Shown: positions 12,672 to 26,640, counted from the stretch's first letter. The stretch: 64,000 nucleotides of DNA from Atherix ibis (GCA_958298945.1 OY282610.1:30640167-30704166); one strand, 5' to 3'. Numbers and translations are program-made. Notes: generated from the sequence alone by a model not told the origin.

Positions 12672-13444
12672 TGTGTGATGCTCATTCAATTATGCTTGTA
12701 ATATTAAGTATCCTAAGAAAAATGAGAAATTAAGCTTTTCCCAAGCATACAAACACAACGATTTGTACTAACACATTTTATTATTAGTATTTTTTCAAAT
12801 ATTTTATTCTTCTCTTATTTAAACATCTTTTGGTTAATGAGAAAATGAGTGAATACATTAGAAAATTTACACAATTTTCAATAGAATTCCTCCCCCCCCC
12901 ACATTCTGTTAATTGAGAGTAAAATTTTACAGCTCCAAGAAAGAATATGCCAGAGTTTTATGAGAAAAAAATTCTAATTTCCATTCAAATTTACACTATT
13001 ACAACTATACATACATACGAGTATCTATAGCTTACGCTTTTCTTTTATATTAGAAATGGCTTTTCATCAATTTTCCTTTGATTTGATATCATTTTATCGT
13101 GCACGTAAAGAATGTACAATATTAGAACACGTGGTTTTCTTCTAAATAACATAAATTTTCAAAAAAAAACTACTTAAGAATTTCTCTTGTTTATATTCGT
13201 ATTTAATATTTTTATTTTGACTTTATTTTTTTTGTATTGTAGTTTTAAGAGTCGTTTTTTCTTATTGGACGTGAAGGATTGACAGTGTGTAATAAAACTA
13301 TTTAATAGAAATTATTCTAAATCTATTATTAAAATAATTAAAGTAAATTAATTTGCATACATTTCCGGAACTTTTTATGAATGGATTTTCTTCATTCTAA
13401 ATTTTTTGAATTTACTAAAAAAAAATAATTAAAAATAAAGTAGA
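12672..13444. other. A+T-rich non-coding stretch
   Basis: No gene seen. A run of nine C at 12892-12900 is unusual for the window. ACATACATACGAGTATC near 13008 is a simple-sequence patch of a kind common in fly DNA. Confidence 0.5.
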
Positions 13445-14748
13445 AACTTTCAGGAGAAATTTTCCTTAGAAATTAAGATTTTTTAGTAGGATTTTTAGTA
13501 GAAATTTTCAGTAGAAACTTCCAGTAGAAATTTTGAGTAGAAATTTTGAGTAGAAATTTTTATTAAATGTTTTCATTAGAAATTTTTAGTAGACATTTTC
13601 AGTAGAAATTTTCAGTATAAATTTTCCTTAGAAATTTTTAGTAGAAATTTTTAGTAGAAATTTTCAGTAGGAATTTTCATTAGAAATTTTTAGTAGAAAT
13701 TTTCAGTAGAAACTTTCAGTAGAAAATTTTAGTAGAAATTTTCGGTAGAAATTTTCATTAGAAATTTTTAGTAAACATTTTCAGTAGACATTTTCAGTAG
13801 AAATTTTCATTATAAATTTTTAGTAGACATTTTCAGTAGAAATTTTCCTTAGACATTTTTAGTAGAAATTTTCAGTAGGAATTGTCAGTAGAAATTTTCA
13901 GTGGAAATGTTCAGTAGAAATTTTCAGTGGAAATGTTCAGTAGAAATTTTCAGTAGAAATTTTTAGTAGACATTTTCAGTTGAAATTTTCAGTAGAAATT
14001 TTCAGTAAAAATTTTTAGTAGAAATTTTCAGTAGAAATTTTCAGTAGAAATTTTCAGTAGAAATTTTCAGTAGAAATTTTCAGTAGAAATTTTCAGTAGA
14101 AATTTTCAGTAGAAATTTTCAGTAGAAATTTTCAGTAGAAATTTTCAGTAGAAATTTTCAGTAGAAATTTTCCTCAGAAATTTTTAGTAGAAATTTTCCT
14201 TAGAAATTTTAGTAGAAATTTTCCTTAGAAATTTTTAGTATGAATTTTCAGTAGAAATTTTCCTTAGAAATTTTCAGTAGAAATTTTCAGTAGAAATTTT
14301 CAGTAGAAATTTTTAGTGGATATTTTCCTTAGAAATTTTTAGTGGAAATTTTCAGTTAAAATTTTCAGTAGAAATTTTCAGTAAAAATTTTCAGTAGAAA
14401 TTTTCAGTAGAAATTTTCAGTAGAAATTTTCAGTAGAAATTTTCAGTAGAAATTTTCAGTAGAAATTTTCAGTAGAAATTTTCAGTAGAAATTTTCAGTG
14501 GAAATTTTCAGTAGAACTTTTCAGTAGAAATTTTCAGTAGAAATTTTCAGTAGAAATTTTCAGTAGAAATTTTCAGTAGAAATTTTCAGTGGAAATTTTC
14601 AGTAGAACTTTTCAGTAGAAATTTTCAGTAGAAATTTTTAGTAGGAATTTTCAGTAGAAATTTTCTTTAGAAATTTTTAGTACAAATTTTCCTTAGAAAT
14701 TTTTAGTAGAACTTTTCAGTAGGATTTTTCAATAGGAATTTTCAGTAT
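13445..14748 (+). repeat. 13-bp minisatellite, TTTTCAGTAGAAA unit
   Basis: About 100 head-to-tail copies of a 13-bp unit. Edges are diverged (variants CCTTAGAAA, TTAGTAGACA, CATTAGAAA). Two inner runs at about 14015-14168 and 14380-14620 are nearly identical unit to unit. No spacers, so it is not a CRISPR array. The unit contains A-tract/T-tract sequence likely to curve DNA. Confidence 0.95.
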
Positions 14749-15129
14749 ATAAAAATTTAAACTTTATAAATTGGTATTATTTAAGCAAATGTTTTTTTTC
14801 TGCTGCTGCTTTTTCGCAATTAAATATAACAAAATTAATGAAAATTTTGTGGAATTTAATATTGTATTTAAGAAAAAGTATCTCTAAATTTTCAAAACTG
14901 CATCCAAAAAAACAAAAACCAAATTGGGAAAATTTGTAATGCTTTGAAAAAAAATGTCGATCTTTTTCAAAATATTATTTAAAATTATACGATAAACAAG
15001 ATTATCCATTTTGCCAGTTTGGAAAGTGTAGTCCTGTTATTTAATAGATATCAAAGAAATATGTTATATAAGAAAATTGTATTTAAAATATAAAAACTTT
15101 CTATAAACGTTGTGATTATGCTGAAATCA

Positions 15130-15640
15130 AATGTTCGCGCTTTATGAGTGTGTTATGGTCGTCATTTTTTGCACGGTAGATAAATATCTACAAATAACTC
15201 AAAAAATTTCTATGCAAGGCTCTAAAAATCCACAAAAAATTTAATAAAAGCCATTGTGTCCACTAAAAGCGATTCACTGTTGAAAATGAAGAAGGAGAGA
15301 CAGTTACCATCAAATTTAGGCGCTATGGCCATATGAAGGGTTAGTGTTTTCGGCCTCAACTTAAATATGGATTACAAGTAGTTTTAACAAGATGCTACTA
15401 CAAAACAGGACAAATTTTGCCATTATTGTGGAAAAAGTTCCCAGAATGTTTAATTTTTAAATTTGGTAATATCAATTGGCCCCCAAGATCGTGAGATTTG
15501 ACGGTGTTATAATTATTTCTTTTAAAAACTGTATTTAAAATTATATTTAAGTAGATAATTTTTAAACTTTTGAGTATATTTCTATTTTGAAAACTTTTAA
15601 AATTCTTAGAACATTGATGCGTTAATTTATAAAAGTTTTT
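15130..15640 (+). pseudogene. Decayed DD41D/rosa-like transposase, copy F
   Basis: Plus-strand fragments in family order: HFLHGR near 15160 (degenerate HF.L.GYVNK); GSKNPQK near 15215; ENEEGETVTIKFRRYGHMKG near 15285-15345, matching the family block FEN.EGE.VTVN.ERY..M; WPPRS-stop-DLTVL near 15478-15515 with TGA in place of Cys and Val in place of Pro. The second catalytic block (QQDGATCHT) was not found. The remainder is frameshifted and A+T-rich. Confidence 0.7.
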
Positions 15641-18600
15641 TTTTCACGTGACAGCATAAATACAAATGTGACAATATCAAATTCAGTCGAACGATAATAA
15701 TTCGGTAGCTGTAATACCAATTTTAAAGTCACTCAATATATATTCACCATATGATTCGTGAGTAACTATGGGTTATATTGAAATTGGTTGTATATTATGA
15801 TATTTATGCAAATATTAGTCAATAATTATTTATGACTGTTTTATGATTGAATAATGACTACACATAATTTATAAAATACGAATAATATTTACTGATTGAA
15901 TGCATTTTATTGTTGTATACAGAAATGCATTCAATCGGAAAATATTCCATGTACTGTAGTGATTTGATTGCAGTAAAGATCAAAATAAAATCAAAACGAT
16001 GTAAAATGTTAAATAAAAATAAAACAATAAAAGCGAAAATGTAGCATAAAATTTAAGAGAAATGTTAGCTATTTTTGGTTCAGTACAATTTGCATCGTGA
16101 AAGAATTTGAATGCCAACATTTCAAACTCTATTAAAAGGAAGTTGAACTATTTAACTTTTTGTGATTCTTTACCTAGTGAGTATGTTAAGGATAAATTTA
16201 GATGAAATGCATTCAAACGATATGCATTTAAATATGATTCAAAATAATAATTTTCAATTTCATTTCAATTGATATTGAAATATTTAATTTTCGAAATGTT
16301 AAAAACGTGAGCTTTGCCATGAAAATCAGGCAATTCATTTTCAAAATATCGAAGAATTCAGTTCAAATTGGAAATGTTTCGTTTAAATTCATCGAATATT
16401 TTAAAGTTTATGTAAATATAAACAACAAATGTTTTTCATCAAAATATTATTTTTGCCAAAATTTTTATATGTAGATTTATGACTGTTTGTATCCATGTCT
16501 TAAATTATATTTTTACTTAACGAATATTAGTTTTATTTAAATAGAAAATCCACCAATCCATGATTGAATAAATTAATGAAAGCAATTTCTTTATTAAATC
16601 TTGAAATAAAAAATAAAAAAACGAATTATCAAATATAAATAAAATCGAATTGATATATTAAAAAGGATAAATAAAAATGACTGAGAGACTACGTGTATAA
16701 TAAATGGTACATAAATTTTCCATTAAATGCTTCTATAAATTATCCACGATGTCTTTTTTATAAATATGTATACATGAAATTATTTATTATAAAAATATTG
16801 TTATTGTTGAACAAATATTCTCATTAGCCTTTATTGTCCTTTTGTAGCATTTAACAGAATTATTTAATTTATTGGCTTAATATTAACTTTTGTTCAGTAT
16901 CTAAAATTAAACAAGTACTCTTGGATAAGTTTTTACATTTTAAAATTTATTTTTTTCAGAAATTTATGGTATTTTCAATTATTTAAAATTTACAAGGTAT
17001 TCTTTTTAACAATACAAAGGAAAGTTTTATATTATTTCTTTGTTCAAGGAGAAGAAAGCCTTTGTCACAGAACAAGGAAGTATTATACAAAAATAGGTAA
17101 TAAGTTTTTCAGAAATAAATATTTTCCTATATTACAGAAAATAAGCGATTTTTTTTTTAAATTATTGTACATCAAATGCTTAAAATATTTAAAGATAATA
17201 CAAATTTTTTCAATAAAAATTACACAAAAAAATATTAAAAACATTTTTTATTTATTTTTGATTTTGGAAAATAGAATTATTTCATTTTTTTTAATTAACT
17301 GAAAACTGAATTTTAAAACAAATCTCATAAACTATGTATGATACTCGTAACTGAAAATTAGTGAGTAACATTTTTAATTAAGAATTAAAAAAATAATTAA
17401 TTTTCTGAATTAAACGTTAGGAAAAAACTCCAATTTGAATTATTTAGAAACAGCTTCTTACCATTTGGATCGACACTTCAAATGGCAAAAGGCGTTCTTC
17501 TTCCATACTTCAGTGCAATTTAATCTCATAGTTACTAAAATATCCCCAATAATTGGGCTTAAATGTAAATTGAAATTTTTTTAAAATAATAAATCGAAAT
17601 TTTGTTCATTAAAAATTTTATTGTTAAATTTAAAAAAAAAAAAAACCTAAATTAAATACAATAAATTAATCTTAATTCTCGAATATTATTTTACTGTAGG
17701 ATTAAATAAATCAAAAAAGCTTTTATTTTTATAGAAAGCTCAATATGGGCTTACAAAATTGTTAATAAAATAAAGAGCAGAGCTTACAATTGTGGAAACA
17801 AACCATAAATTGACAAAATTGCCATAATTTCGAAGAATTACAGAAGCTTTTATTGTTGAAAGCTTTTCCAACATTTTGCAGTACAGGAAAAATTACTTAA
17901 TTAAATTTCTATATTTTCTAGTTTATATTTAATAATCCATAAATACTGAGAAGCGGTCCTAAATCAGATTTGATTTATTGTTCATTATTTTTATGGCAGT
18001 TTTATTTTGTTTTGCCATAAAGTTATGGTATTATTTTTGTTAGATTCTATATAATTATAGAAAGAAGTGTATAATTATATAATTATTTAAATTTTTTATT
18101 TTTTAGAAAATTTTATGAAAATAAATAAGCAGAATTAAAAATGTTTAGTTTTATAGGAACTGATGGTGTTTATATTGACTTTTGAAAGCTTCTAAGTTCA
18201 GTGGCTCTGCAAGAAAATCTGTTTCTTCTCTTATAGCTTTTTGATACTTATGTTTTTGATCCATTTTTATTGCAGTTTGTAAATTCAGATTTTATGATTT
18301 TTAATTATTCTTTAAACGTTTTTTTTAGCTATAAACTAAATAATTTTCATGTTTTTTGTTAAGTTTTAAAAAAATAATTCCAACTTGAAGCTTTTACATT
18401 TCTTATTTAAAGATTTTTGACTTTTTTTATTAAAAAGTTTTTATATATTTTTATTCAACATTTTTACTAGTTTTTAATTTATTTGTTGAATAGTTTGCCA
18501 TTTAAATTTTTTCAACAAATTTTATATAACAAATTTTGGTATAACTGAAAATATCTTGAATTTTTGTAATTTTTTAAAAATTTTCTTTAAAGCATATTTT

Positions 18601-19989
18601 TATTAAAATATTTCTTAAATTTTGCTTTTATTTAATTTTTTGGAAATTTTGTTTTTATTTAATTTTTTGGTATAAAAATTACCAATAACAAGTTTTTGTT
18701 GTTATTTTTTTATTGGAAGTTTTTTTTAGTATTTTATTGCATTTTGGTCAATTTTTATAAAAGAAGTTTTTAATCTATTTTTACTATAATATTTTTTTTA
18801 TTTTGCATAAATAAGTTTTTTTTTTATTTAAAAACTTTTATCAATAATTGTTCTTAAATTTTTGTCGTCTTATATTCAGACATTTTGTGATATTTTTATT
18901 AATTTCTGTTAAGCAGTTTTTGATATAATTTATAAAAAGTTTTTTTAATATTTTTTTTAAAAAGTTTGACATTTTTTATGAAAAAGTTTTGATAAGGTTT
19001 ATTAGGAAATAAAAATTACCAATGATAAGTTTTTGTTGTCAGTTTTTTATTGAAAGATTTTTATAATATTTTATAGGAGAGTTTTGGTAAATTTTTATGG
19101 AAAGTTTTTGACAATTTTTAATAAAATATATTATTTAAAATTACACAATTTTATTTGAAGTTTTGTAATATTTTTTGTTTAAAAAGTTCTTGCGTTTTTA
19201 ATTTAAATTTGTTTGTACTATATTATAAAGCAATTTCTGTCGTTTCTTAAATATATTTAAATTTTTTTTAAACAAATTTTATATAAAATTTTTATGGTAT
19301 TTAATTTAAAAGCTTTTACAATTTTTTTTTCTTTTTTTAATTGAAAGTTTTTGTCATTTTCTTCTTGAATTTTTGTAATTTTTTTCAAAAATATTCTTTT
19401 TAGCATTTCTTTAATTTAACATAAAAAGGTTTTTTTTTTATTTTGAAAGTTTTACTAAAAATTTTTCTTAAATTATTCTTTAAACTGAATAATTTTCTTT
19501 ATTTTTCTCAAAAGATTTAGTTTTTCATTATAATTTTGATGAAATATTTTACTTGTGCTTTCAATAAGAAAATTATTAAAGATTTACAGGAACTGTATTT
19601 TCTTTTTTTTATGTTAAATCCTTTATTTTGTGTTACAATTATTTTTAATTATTAATTTTTACCGAATTTTGTTATCAAGAAATATAAAAAAAAATTGATG
19701 TAACATCAGTATACGGTTAAAAAAGCGATTTAATGTAGCACTCAAATGTAGTCATAGCTGTGGTGTTTTTATTGTTTTTAATGGTTGTATTGAGTAATTC
19801 AGAAGGCATGTGAAGCTGAAATACTGAATGACTTACTTTTTAAGTGATATTATGGTTGTCGAACAATTAATTACACTATTAATCGGTTGATTTGATTGGT
19901 CATTATTTAAAAACTTAAACTTAAACATGTTTTTTCTTTGATGTAAAAGTCAATGGTTCATTCTGTCCAAAAGTCAGATATATGTCGTA
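15641..19989. other. A+T-rich stretch with T-rich repeat block
   Basis: No gene. A short foldback (GATTGAATGCATTT at 15894-15907 against its complement at 15923-15936) lies near the start. 18290-19500 is T-rich and internally repetitive: the phrase AAAAATTACCAAT(A/G)A(C/T)AAG occurs near 18674 and 19011. The same phrase recurs at 24.65 and 25.27 kb, so this block and the one at 24.1-26.6 kb share origin. Confidence 0.6.
18290..19500 (+). repeat. T-rich diverged repeat block 1
   Basis: Units of TTTTT with short AAG/AAATTT breaks, plus a longer shared phrase at 18671 and 19008 followed by TTTTTGTTGT and TTTTTTATTG. Related to block 2 at 24080-26640. Confidence 0.6.
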
Positions 19990-20017
19990 GGGGTAAGGCC
20001 GGGTTAGGGATGGGGGG
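19990..20017 (+). other. Putative G-quadruplex motif
   Basis: Four G-runs on the plus strand: GGGG at 19990-19993, GGG at 20001-20003, GGG at 20007-20009 and GGGGGG at 20012-20017, with loops of 7, 3 and 2 nt. This fits the usual G3+N1-7 pattern. It is an isolated G-rich island in a very A+T-rich region and includes one TTAGGG. No gene adjoins it. Confidence 0.6.
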
Positions 20018-20329
20018 TTGTTGGTGTTGAGAAATCTTAACCCCAAAGAAGTTACAACCTATTTTAGAAATCAGAGAAATTGATCTATCCTTAACTATTT
20101 TTATAAATGTATTTTTGCAAAGTAGTAGAAAAATTAAATTTATATCTTTTATTGCGAATTATATTAGTATGTCCATTTTTATGATTACCAATATTTTTAA
20201 ATGCATATTAAGATCTAAAATTTATAAAAATAATTTCTTTAAAACCAGATTTTTACATTTTATTACACGAAAACTACAAAAAAATTTTTTTATTATTTCA
20301 TTATTATTTATTTAAAGAGTAAGGTTAGC

Positions 20330-20590
20330 AATTTATTTATGGAAATTATTCAATTATTTATCAAAATAAATCTTTATTTGCCTCGAAGCTCATTCGATTT
20401 GATACTGTTAACCTTTTTGGTAGAGCTATGCAAAAAAAAAACCAATTTAACAAAGCCCACTCTTCAAACTTTAGAGCAGTTAATAATCAAAATCCGTTAA
20501 GAAACGGTCGAATAACAGGCGAAAATGTACGAAAATTTCATGAAAAATTAATACAAAAGGATCAAGTCCTGTAAAAATCCTTACGTCAAT
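20330..20590 (+). pseudogene. Decayed DD41D/rosa-like transposase C-terminus, copy G
   Basis: Plus strand: YLPRSSFDLILLTFL near 20374-20420 (degenerate NWPPRSCDLTPLDFFLW with the preceding helix as in copy E). After a frameshift, NKPTLQTLEQLIIKIR near 20446-20500; then, with stops, QAKMYENFMKN and YKRIKSCK near 20520-20575. These match the ordered C-terminal segments of the family. At least three stops interrupt it. Confidence 0.7.
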
Positions 20591-21404
20591 ATTTTTTCAG
20601 ATATTTTTTATTGCAAATTATATTGGTATATCCATTTTTGTGATTACCAATATTGTTAAATGCATATTAAGATCTAAAATTTATAAAAATAATATCTTTA
20701 AAACCAGATTTTTACATTTAATTACACGAAAACTACAAAAAATTTTTTTATTATTATTTCATTATTATTTATTTAAAGTATAATATTAATTTTTATAAAG
20801 TTCCTAATTAAAATTATTGTTATTGTACTTCTATTATAAAAGCGTTTTGAATTCAGTGACTCTATTGGATATTCTCGAAAAGGAGTTACGAACTTTTCAA
20901 TTTATAACAATTTATGCAATAACTTTAAATATCAAGTACTTAATAATAGCACTTTTATTTAAAAATATTACTTGGAAAGAGAGCACATGACACCCAAAAG
21001 AAAAATCAATAATATCTATTTTGAAAAGAGTCACATGAAAAATGAGTTAATTACTGTTCGTCATAAAATCCCAAAATTAGATTTTAGGAAATATAATAGA
21101 TTTTTTAGATCATTTATTAAAAAAATATTAATCTATTTATAAATTTAAAAATACAATATATTATAATAAAAATAACAATTAATAAAGTTTAAGACAAAAT
21201 TTTCTTTAATAATACGATAAAATGTTATTCGTTTAATGGTTTGATAAGAACAGCTGCTCTGTTATTTTACAATTGTAGAGCAATATTTACTAAAGAAAAT
21301 ATAATAATAATTATTTAGCTTAAAATTGTCTATTATAAAATACGATTAAATATTTTAAAATTGCTAAGAATTTTTTACAGAAGTGGTTATCCTACCGTAA
21401 TTAT

Positions 21405-21745
21405 GTTTTGCACCGTCAGCGACGAGGCTCATTTTATCTGAACCTTATAACACTTTAAGTAAATGACCATATAATCTGAAAAATTTAATCATTAATGCGC
21501 AAAAAGTTCCTTGGACCTATAATTACAAGATTTAGTAATGTCAATTTGTCTCCAAGATTTAAAGCCATTGGAGTATTTCTTTTAAAACTACAATAATTAA
21601 AAAAAGGTTTTTTTTCTTCTAAAGTTTCATAGTAAAATAAATGCTAATTTTTAAACTTTAGAATATTTTATAAACCAATATCTGTCAAGTAATGGTGAAT
21701 TATTGCGCGAAATGTGTGAAAAATTTATCAAAAATTGTGTTTTAA
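21405..21745 (+). pseudogene. Decayed DD41D/rosa-like transposase, copy H
   Basis: VSDEAHF at about 21415-21435 retains the first catalytic Asp (codon 21421-21423). The internal part between this and GPIITRFSNVNLSPRFKAI (about 21513-21570, degenerate ISRF.DVNWPPRSCDL) has been deleted to under 100 bp. LEYFINQYLSSNGELLREMC near 21655-21715 then matches the C-terminal helices. Stops follow the first block. Confidence 0.7.
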
Positions 21746-22551
21746 AGTTTAAATTTTATTTTGATAACTTAATTATAAAATGGCAAAATCTAGAAAATAT
21801 ACTTAATTAAAATATTTATTAAAATCTTTCTTCAAATAGTATTTTATTTAATTCTACTTTCTATAGTATAAATTGGATAATCCTTTAATAACATGTCATT
21901 ATTAAATGAAATTATTTTTAATTATTATTCTTATATGACAGTAATTAAAATTTTCCCTTAATAGTATTATATCCTATTCTTCTATGTTTTAATAGTATTA
22001 TTTTTATTTTTATTTAATCTAAAAAAACATTTAGTCAGGAGTGAAAGTTTAGATGGCGTAATTAATTTATTTATGATATTATCAATTTAATCGAATGAAA
22101 TTGAAAAAGTTAAAAATGAAAAAAATCATATATAAAGAAAATACAGTAGTTTTTTTTTTTTTTTTTGATTTTGTAAATAATATTAAAAAGTGAAGAAAGA
22201 ATATCTAATGTGAGAAGATGGAAGAAAAACATAGAAAAGATTATAAATTATCAAAGAAAAATCTATGAAATGGAAGTATTTATTTCAAAAAGATGGCATA
22301 CTTTTTTTCTTATAAATTTATACGAATATTCAAAAAAAAAAAAAAAATCTGTTTTCTTATCTAAATGCGATGATAGAAAAGAAAGTTTTTATTTGAATAT
22401 TTATGGTGTAAAATTATATAAGTGAAAGAATTTCTGTAAATTTCGTTTTTTTCTTCTTATTCCATTCTGTCCTAGAAAGATAAAATATGAACAATTTCTT
22501 TTTTGTTTATTTCTATTGAAAGAGAAAGAAAATCGAATTTATTAAAAGAAT

Positions 22552-22582
<31 letters not shown>

Positions 22583-24079
22583 AAAAAGAGCAAATTTTGA
22601 AACGAAATGAGGCTAATAGGAACGAATGAATGGATTTTTGTACTAATAATAATATTACCAGAATAACAAAGAAAGAAAAGAAAAAGAAGAAAGAGAAAAA
22701 ACTAATAGACAAAATGTTCGTGCATCGAAGGAAAAAGTAAAAATCTTAAGATTACGAATAATTTCTTTCTTAATTTTATTCTTTAATTTCCTTTCATCAT
22801 TTGTGGGCATATTAGGTTGACATATTTTCTGTTCTTTCTGGCCGAAAACTATGGAAGTTGGTCAGTGGGTCATGTTACACGGAGCACAAATCGTACACGA
22901 AATGTGCTCGTTTTGTTTTTCTTCCTTTCGTTTATGATCTCTCCCCACAACACCTGCCTCCATGGTACACGTAACAAATCCAATCTTATGTCAGATTAAA
23001 TAGAACCGCAAATATACACCCAGAATCAATTTACATACTCGCTCGTACTCATCATGAACAAAATGCGTACGTATTCGTACTAATTGTATTGTAAATGGCA
23101 TAATACGTATATGAATGAGAGCAATAATGATTTTTTTTTTAATATGAATGTGAAAAAAATCACCAAAAAATTACATTTTGCTGTTAAAAAGGGGTCAAGG
23201 GGCTAAGGGAATAGTGTGTACAGTTGTTCAGTAGTTACGAAGAAGAAAAAAAAACAAGAGAAACCAAAAATGTTTTGGTTAATGAAAACTCTTTTAAATA
23301 CACAAAATTCACCTTTCATTCAATGGTTTCCCCCCGTTAATGTACCCACAAATATGTATACATGTATAGAATTTGTTTGGCTGGATATTGGTGTTAAGCT
23401 AACTTTTGATTACTGGGCGTCGTCTCAGTACGCCACCGCCGCCATAAGTCCGGCTTCCCATTTCTCCATTTTGTTGTTTAATTTACACATTTCTGTTCTC
23501 GTATGTACCGTTTTCTCTTTTATTTACTTATAATTTTTTCTTTTCTTTTTTCAATATAAAATTACGACAATTCCATTCTGAAAACCAAAAATACAAGAGA
23601 AAATTCAGCACAATCAAAAAGTGCTTATTTCTCTTCTCTGCCCCCTTCTCTTTCGTCATATTACCTTACAGAAATTATGTCACTTTGAATTGAATACGAA
23701 AATACTCGTAATTTTGTTAATACGAAAGAGTAATTTTCGCCCTACATAACTTTTTGAATAGCATTATTTTCTTGTATTTTTTTCTCTTCTTTTCTTAAAT
23801 AATAATTTTATCATCTTATGTATAATATGGTTTTAAAGGAATTTTTCCAATAAATGCATTGTTAAATATTTGATGTTTTAATTTTGTTAAATGTTAAATT
23901 ATTAGCGGATTTTAAGGTTATAGTAATTATTAAGAATAATAACTTTCAGGGTAGTTTGTACAAATTGTAAAGAATTTCTTGATACGAGAAAAGGACTTTC
24001 ATTTTTTATTCGAAATTCTTATTTGACAAATTGACACAAATTTATTGATTTCAAAATTAAGATCATATTTGATTCGAGG
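21746..24079. other. Unique-looking stretch, no gene identified
   Basis: Plain A+T-rich DNA to about 22.5 kb. The AAC microsatellite is followed by less A+T-rich mixed sequence at about 22780-23720. Frames at 22817-22999 and 23216-23533 have no recognisable domain and do not look coding. This part could hold old intronic or regulatory sequence, but nothing in it identifies a function. Confidence 0.5.
22552..22581 (+). repeat. AAC microsatellite
   Basis: Ten uninterrupted trinucleotide units (ACA phase). Confidence 0.95.
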
Positions 24080-26640
24080 TTTTTCGTTTTTGTTAAGTTT
24101 TTAAAAAATTCCACCTTTAAACTTTTATATTTTTTATTTAAAGATTTTTGTAGATTTTTATTAAGAAGATTTCATACATTTTTTTAAAAAGATTTTTACT
24201 ACTCGTAGTTTTTAATTTATTTGTTGAATGCTTTTTCTCAATATTTAATCATTACTGATTCAAAGATTTCTATCGTTTTTTATTTAAATGATTTTGTATA
24301 ATTTTATATGCAATTTGTGGCATTTTTTTTAAATATATAAATTTTTTTAACAAATTTTATTAAACAATTTTCGGAAATGAAAAAAACTTTCAATAAAAAA
24401 TGAAAAAAATCTTGAATTTTTGTTTTTTTTTTTGTTCAATTTTCTTTAAAGCATATTTTTTTAAAAATATTTCTTTAATTCTGCGTAAATGAGTTTTTGT
24501 TTTGTTTAAAAATATTTTAACAATAGTTTTTCTTAAATTTTTGTTGCTCTTTTAGCAGAAATTTTTCGATATTTTTATCAATTTTTATTAAGTATTTTTT
24601 AACATATTTTTAAAAAAAATTTTTGAAAAGTTTTATTGGGAATTTTTTTGGTATAAAAATTACAAATGACAATTTTTTGTTGTTATTTTTTTATTGCAAG
24701 GCTTTTTTCATTGTTTGATTTAAATATTTTTTTAAATATTTTATTGGAAAGTTTTTATACAATTTTCTTTAATATTTTTACTAGTTTTTAATTTATTTGT
24801 TTCTCAATATTTAATCGTTACTGGTTCAAAGATTTCTAGCTTTTTTACTTAAAAGATTTTGTACAATTTTTTAAACCATTTTTTAGATTTTTATAAACAA
24901 TTTTTTTTTTTAAATATTTAATTATTTTTAACATATTTTATGTAAAAATTTTTGAGATATTTAATTTAAAAGCTTTTTTTGTAATTTTTTTCAAAAATTA
25001 TCTTTAGAACATTTTTTTAATAAAATATTTCTTAAATTTTACGTAAATAAAGTTTTTTAAATTTAAAATATTTATTTTAGCAATAATTTTTCTTAAATTT
25101 TTGTTGTCAGAAATTTTGCTAATTTTTTTGTAGAAATTTTGCTATATTTTTATTAATTTTTATTAAGCATTTTTGGACATATTTTAATAAAAAAAAAATT
25201 TTAAGTTTTTATGCAAAAGTTTGTCAATTTTTATGCAAAAGTTTTTGAAAAGTTTCATTGGGAATTTTTTGGTATAAAAATTACCAATGACAAGTTTTTG
25301 TTGTAATTTTTTTATTGGAAAATTTTTGTAATATTTTATTGTAGTTTTGGTAAATTTTTATGAAAAAGTTTTTGACAATTTTTTATAAAATATATTATTT
25401 AAAATAATAGAATTTTTTTTTTAATTTTTGTTTAAAGAATTCTTGCGTTTTTAACTTAAAAGTTTTTGTATAATTTTATAAGGTAATTTTTGGCATTTTT
25501 TAAAAATTTTTAAATTTTTTTACAACAAATTTTTTGAAACAATTTTTGCAATATTTGATTTTAAAGCTTTTAGCATTATTTTATTCATTTTTGATTGAAA
25601 GTTTTTGTCATTTTGATTTGGAATTTTTAATTTTTTTTATCAATAATTTTTATAAATTTTTTTGTACATTATTCAGAAATTTTTCCATATTTTTATTAAT
25701 ATCTATTAAGCATTTTTTGACATATTTTAATAAAAAAATATTTGAAAGTTTTTATTCAAAAGTTTGACAATTTTTATGAAAATTTTTTTGACAATTTATA
25801 ATAAAATCTATTATTTAAAAGGTTGGCATTTTTTTTGTAGTTTTTAAAAATTTGTTATTTAAATATTACTTGCGTTTTTAACTTAAAAGTTTTATTAGAC
25901 ATTTTTTGCCATTTTTTCTTAAAAATTGTTGACATTTTTTTAAGTAATAATTTTTTTGTTATTTATTAATTAAAAAGCTTTAAATTTAAAGATTTTTTTG
26001 TTAATTTTTCCTTTTTAGGAATTTTATAATTTTTATTGAAAAATTTTCACATTTTTTGTAAAAAAAATTGTAACTTTTTGTAATTTTTTCGGAAAAAGTT
26101 TTAATAATTTTGAAATAAGAAGTTTTTATAATCTTTTGCTTAAAGATTTTTATAATTTTCTAATCGAAAGTGTTTGTCATTCTGTTGTTGAAATTGTTTT
26201 ATATTTTTCATTAAAATTTCCATTTTTACTTAAATTTTTGTTGTTTTCATAAGATTTAAAAATGTTTTTAACTTTTTCTATCAAAATGTTCGTGGAATTT
26301 TTTATTTATCTTTTTCTTAAATTTTTGTCATTTTTTATAGATTTTTATCTTTCTTTAAAAGAGGTTGTCATTTATTTTAAAAAGTTTTCATAATATTTTA
26401 CTTAAGGTTTTGTCATTTTTTATTTAAGGATTTTTATAATTTTCTAATTAAATGAGTTTTAAATTTTATATTGATCATTTTTGATATTTTTATTATTATT
26501 ATTTTTAAGAGTTTTTATTAATTTCCAATTATATTTTGTAACGTTTTTATAATTTTTTCTTCAAAAAAAATTTCGTTATTTCTTATTAAAAAATTTTTTC
26601 AAATATTTTCTTAGGCGTTTAGACATTTTTTATTTAAAAC
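24080..26640 (+). repeat. T-rich diverged repeat block 2
   Basis: Long T-rich tract with recurrent short phrases such as AAGTTTTTGTTGTTATTTTT, TTTTTATTAAGCATTTTT and GACAATTTTTTATAAAATAT. The phrase around GGTATAAAAATTACCAATGA occurs near 24650 and 25270, 620 bp apart, and matches block 1. No real gene: the frame at 25534-25767 translates mostly to Phe and Leu and is compositional. Confidence 0.6.

Noticed and set aside
20007..20009. Telomere-like TTAGGG
   Set aside because: Only one unit; it is part of the G-rich island and not an interstitial telomere repeat.
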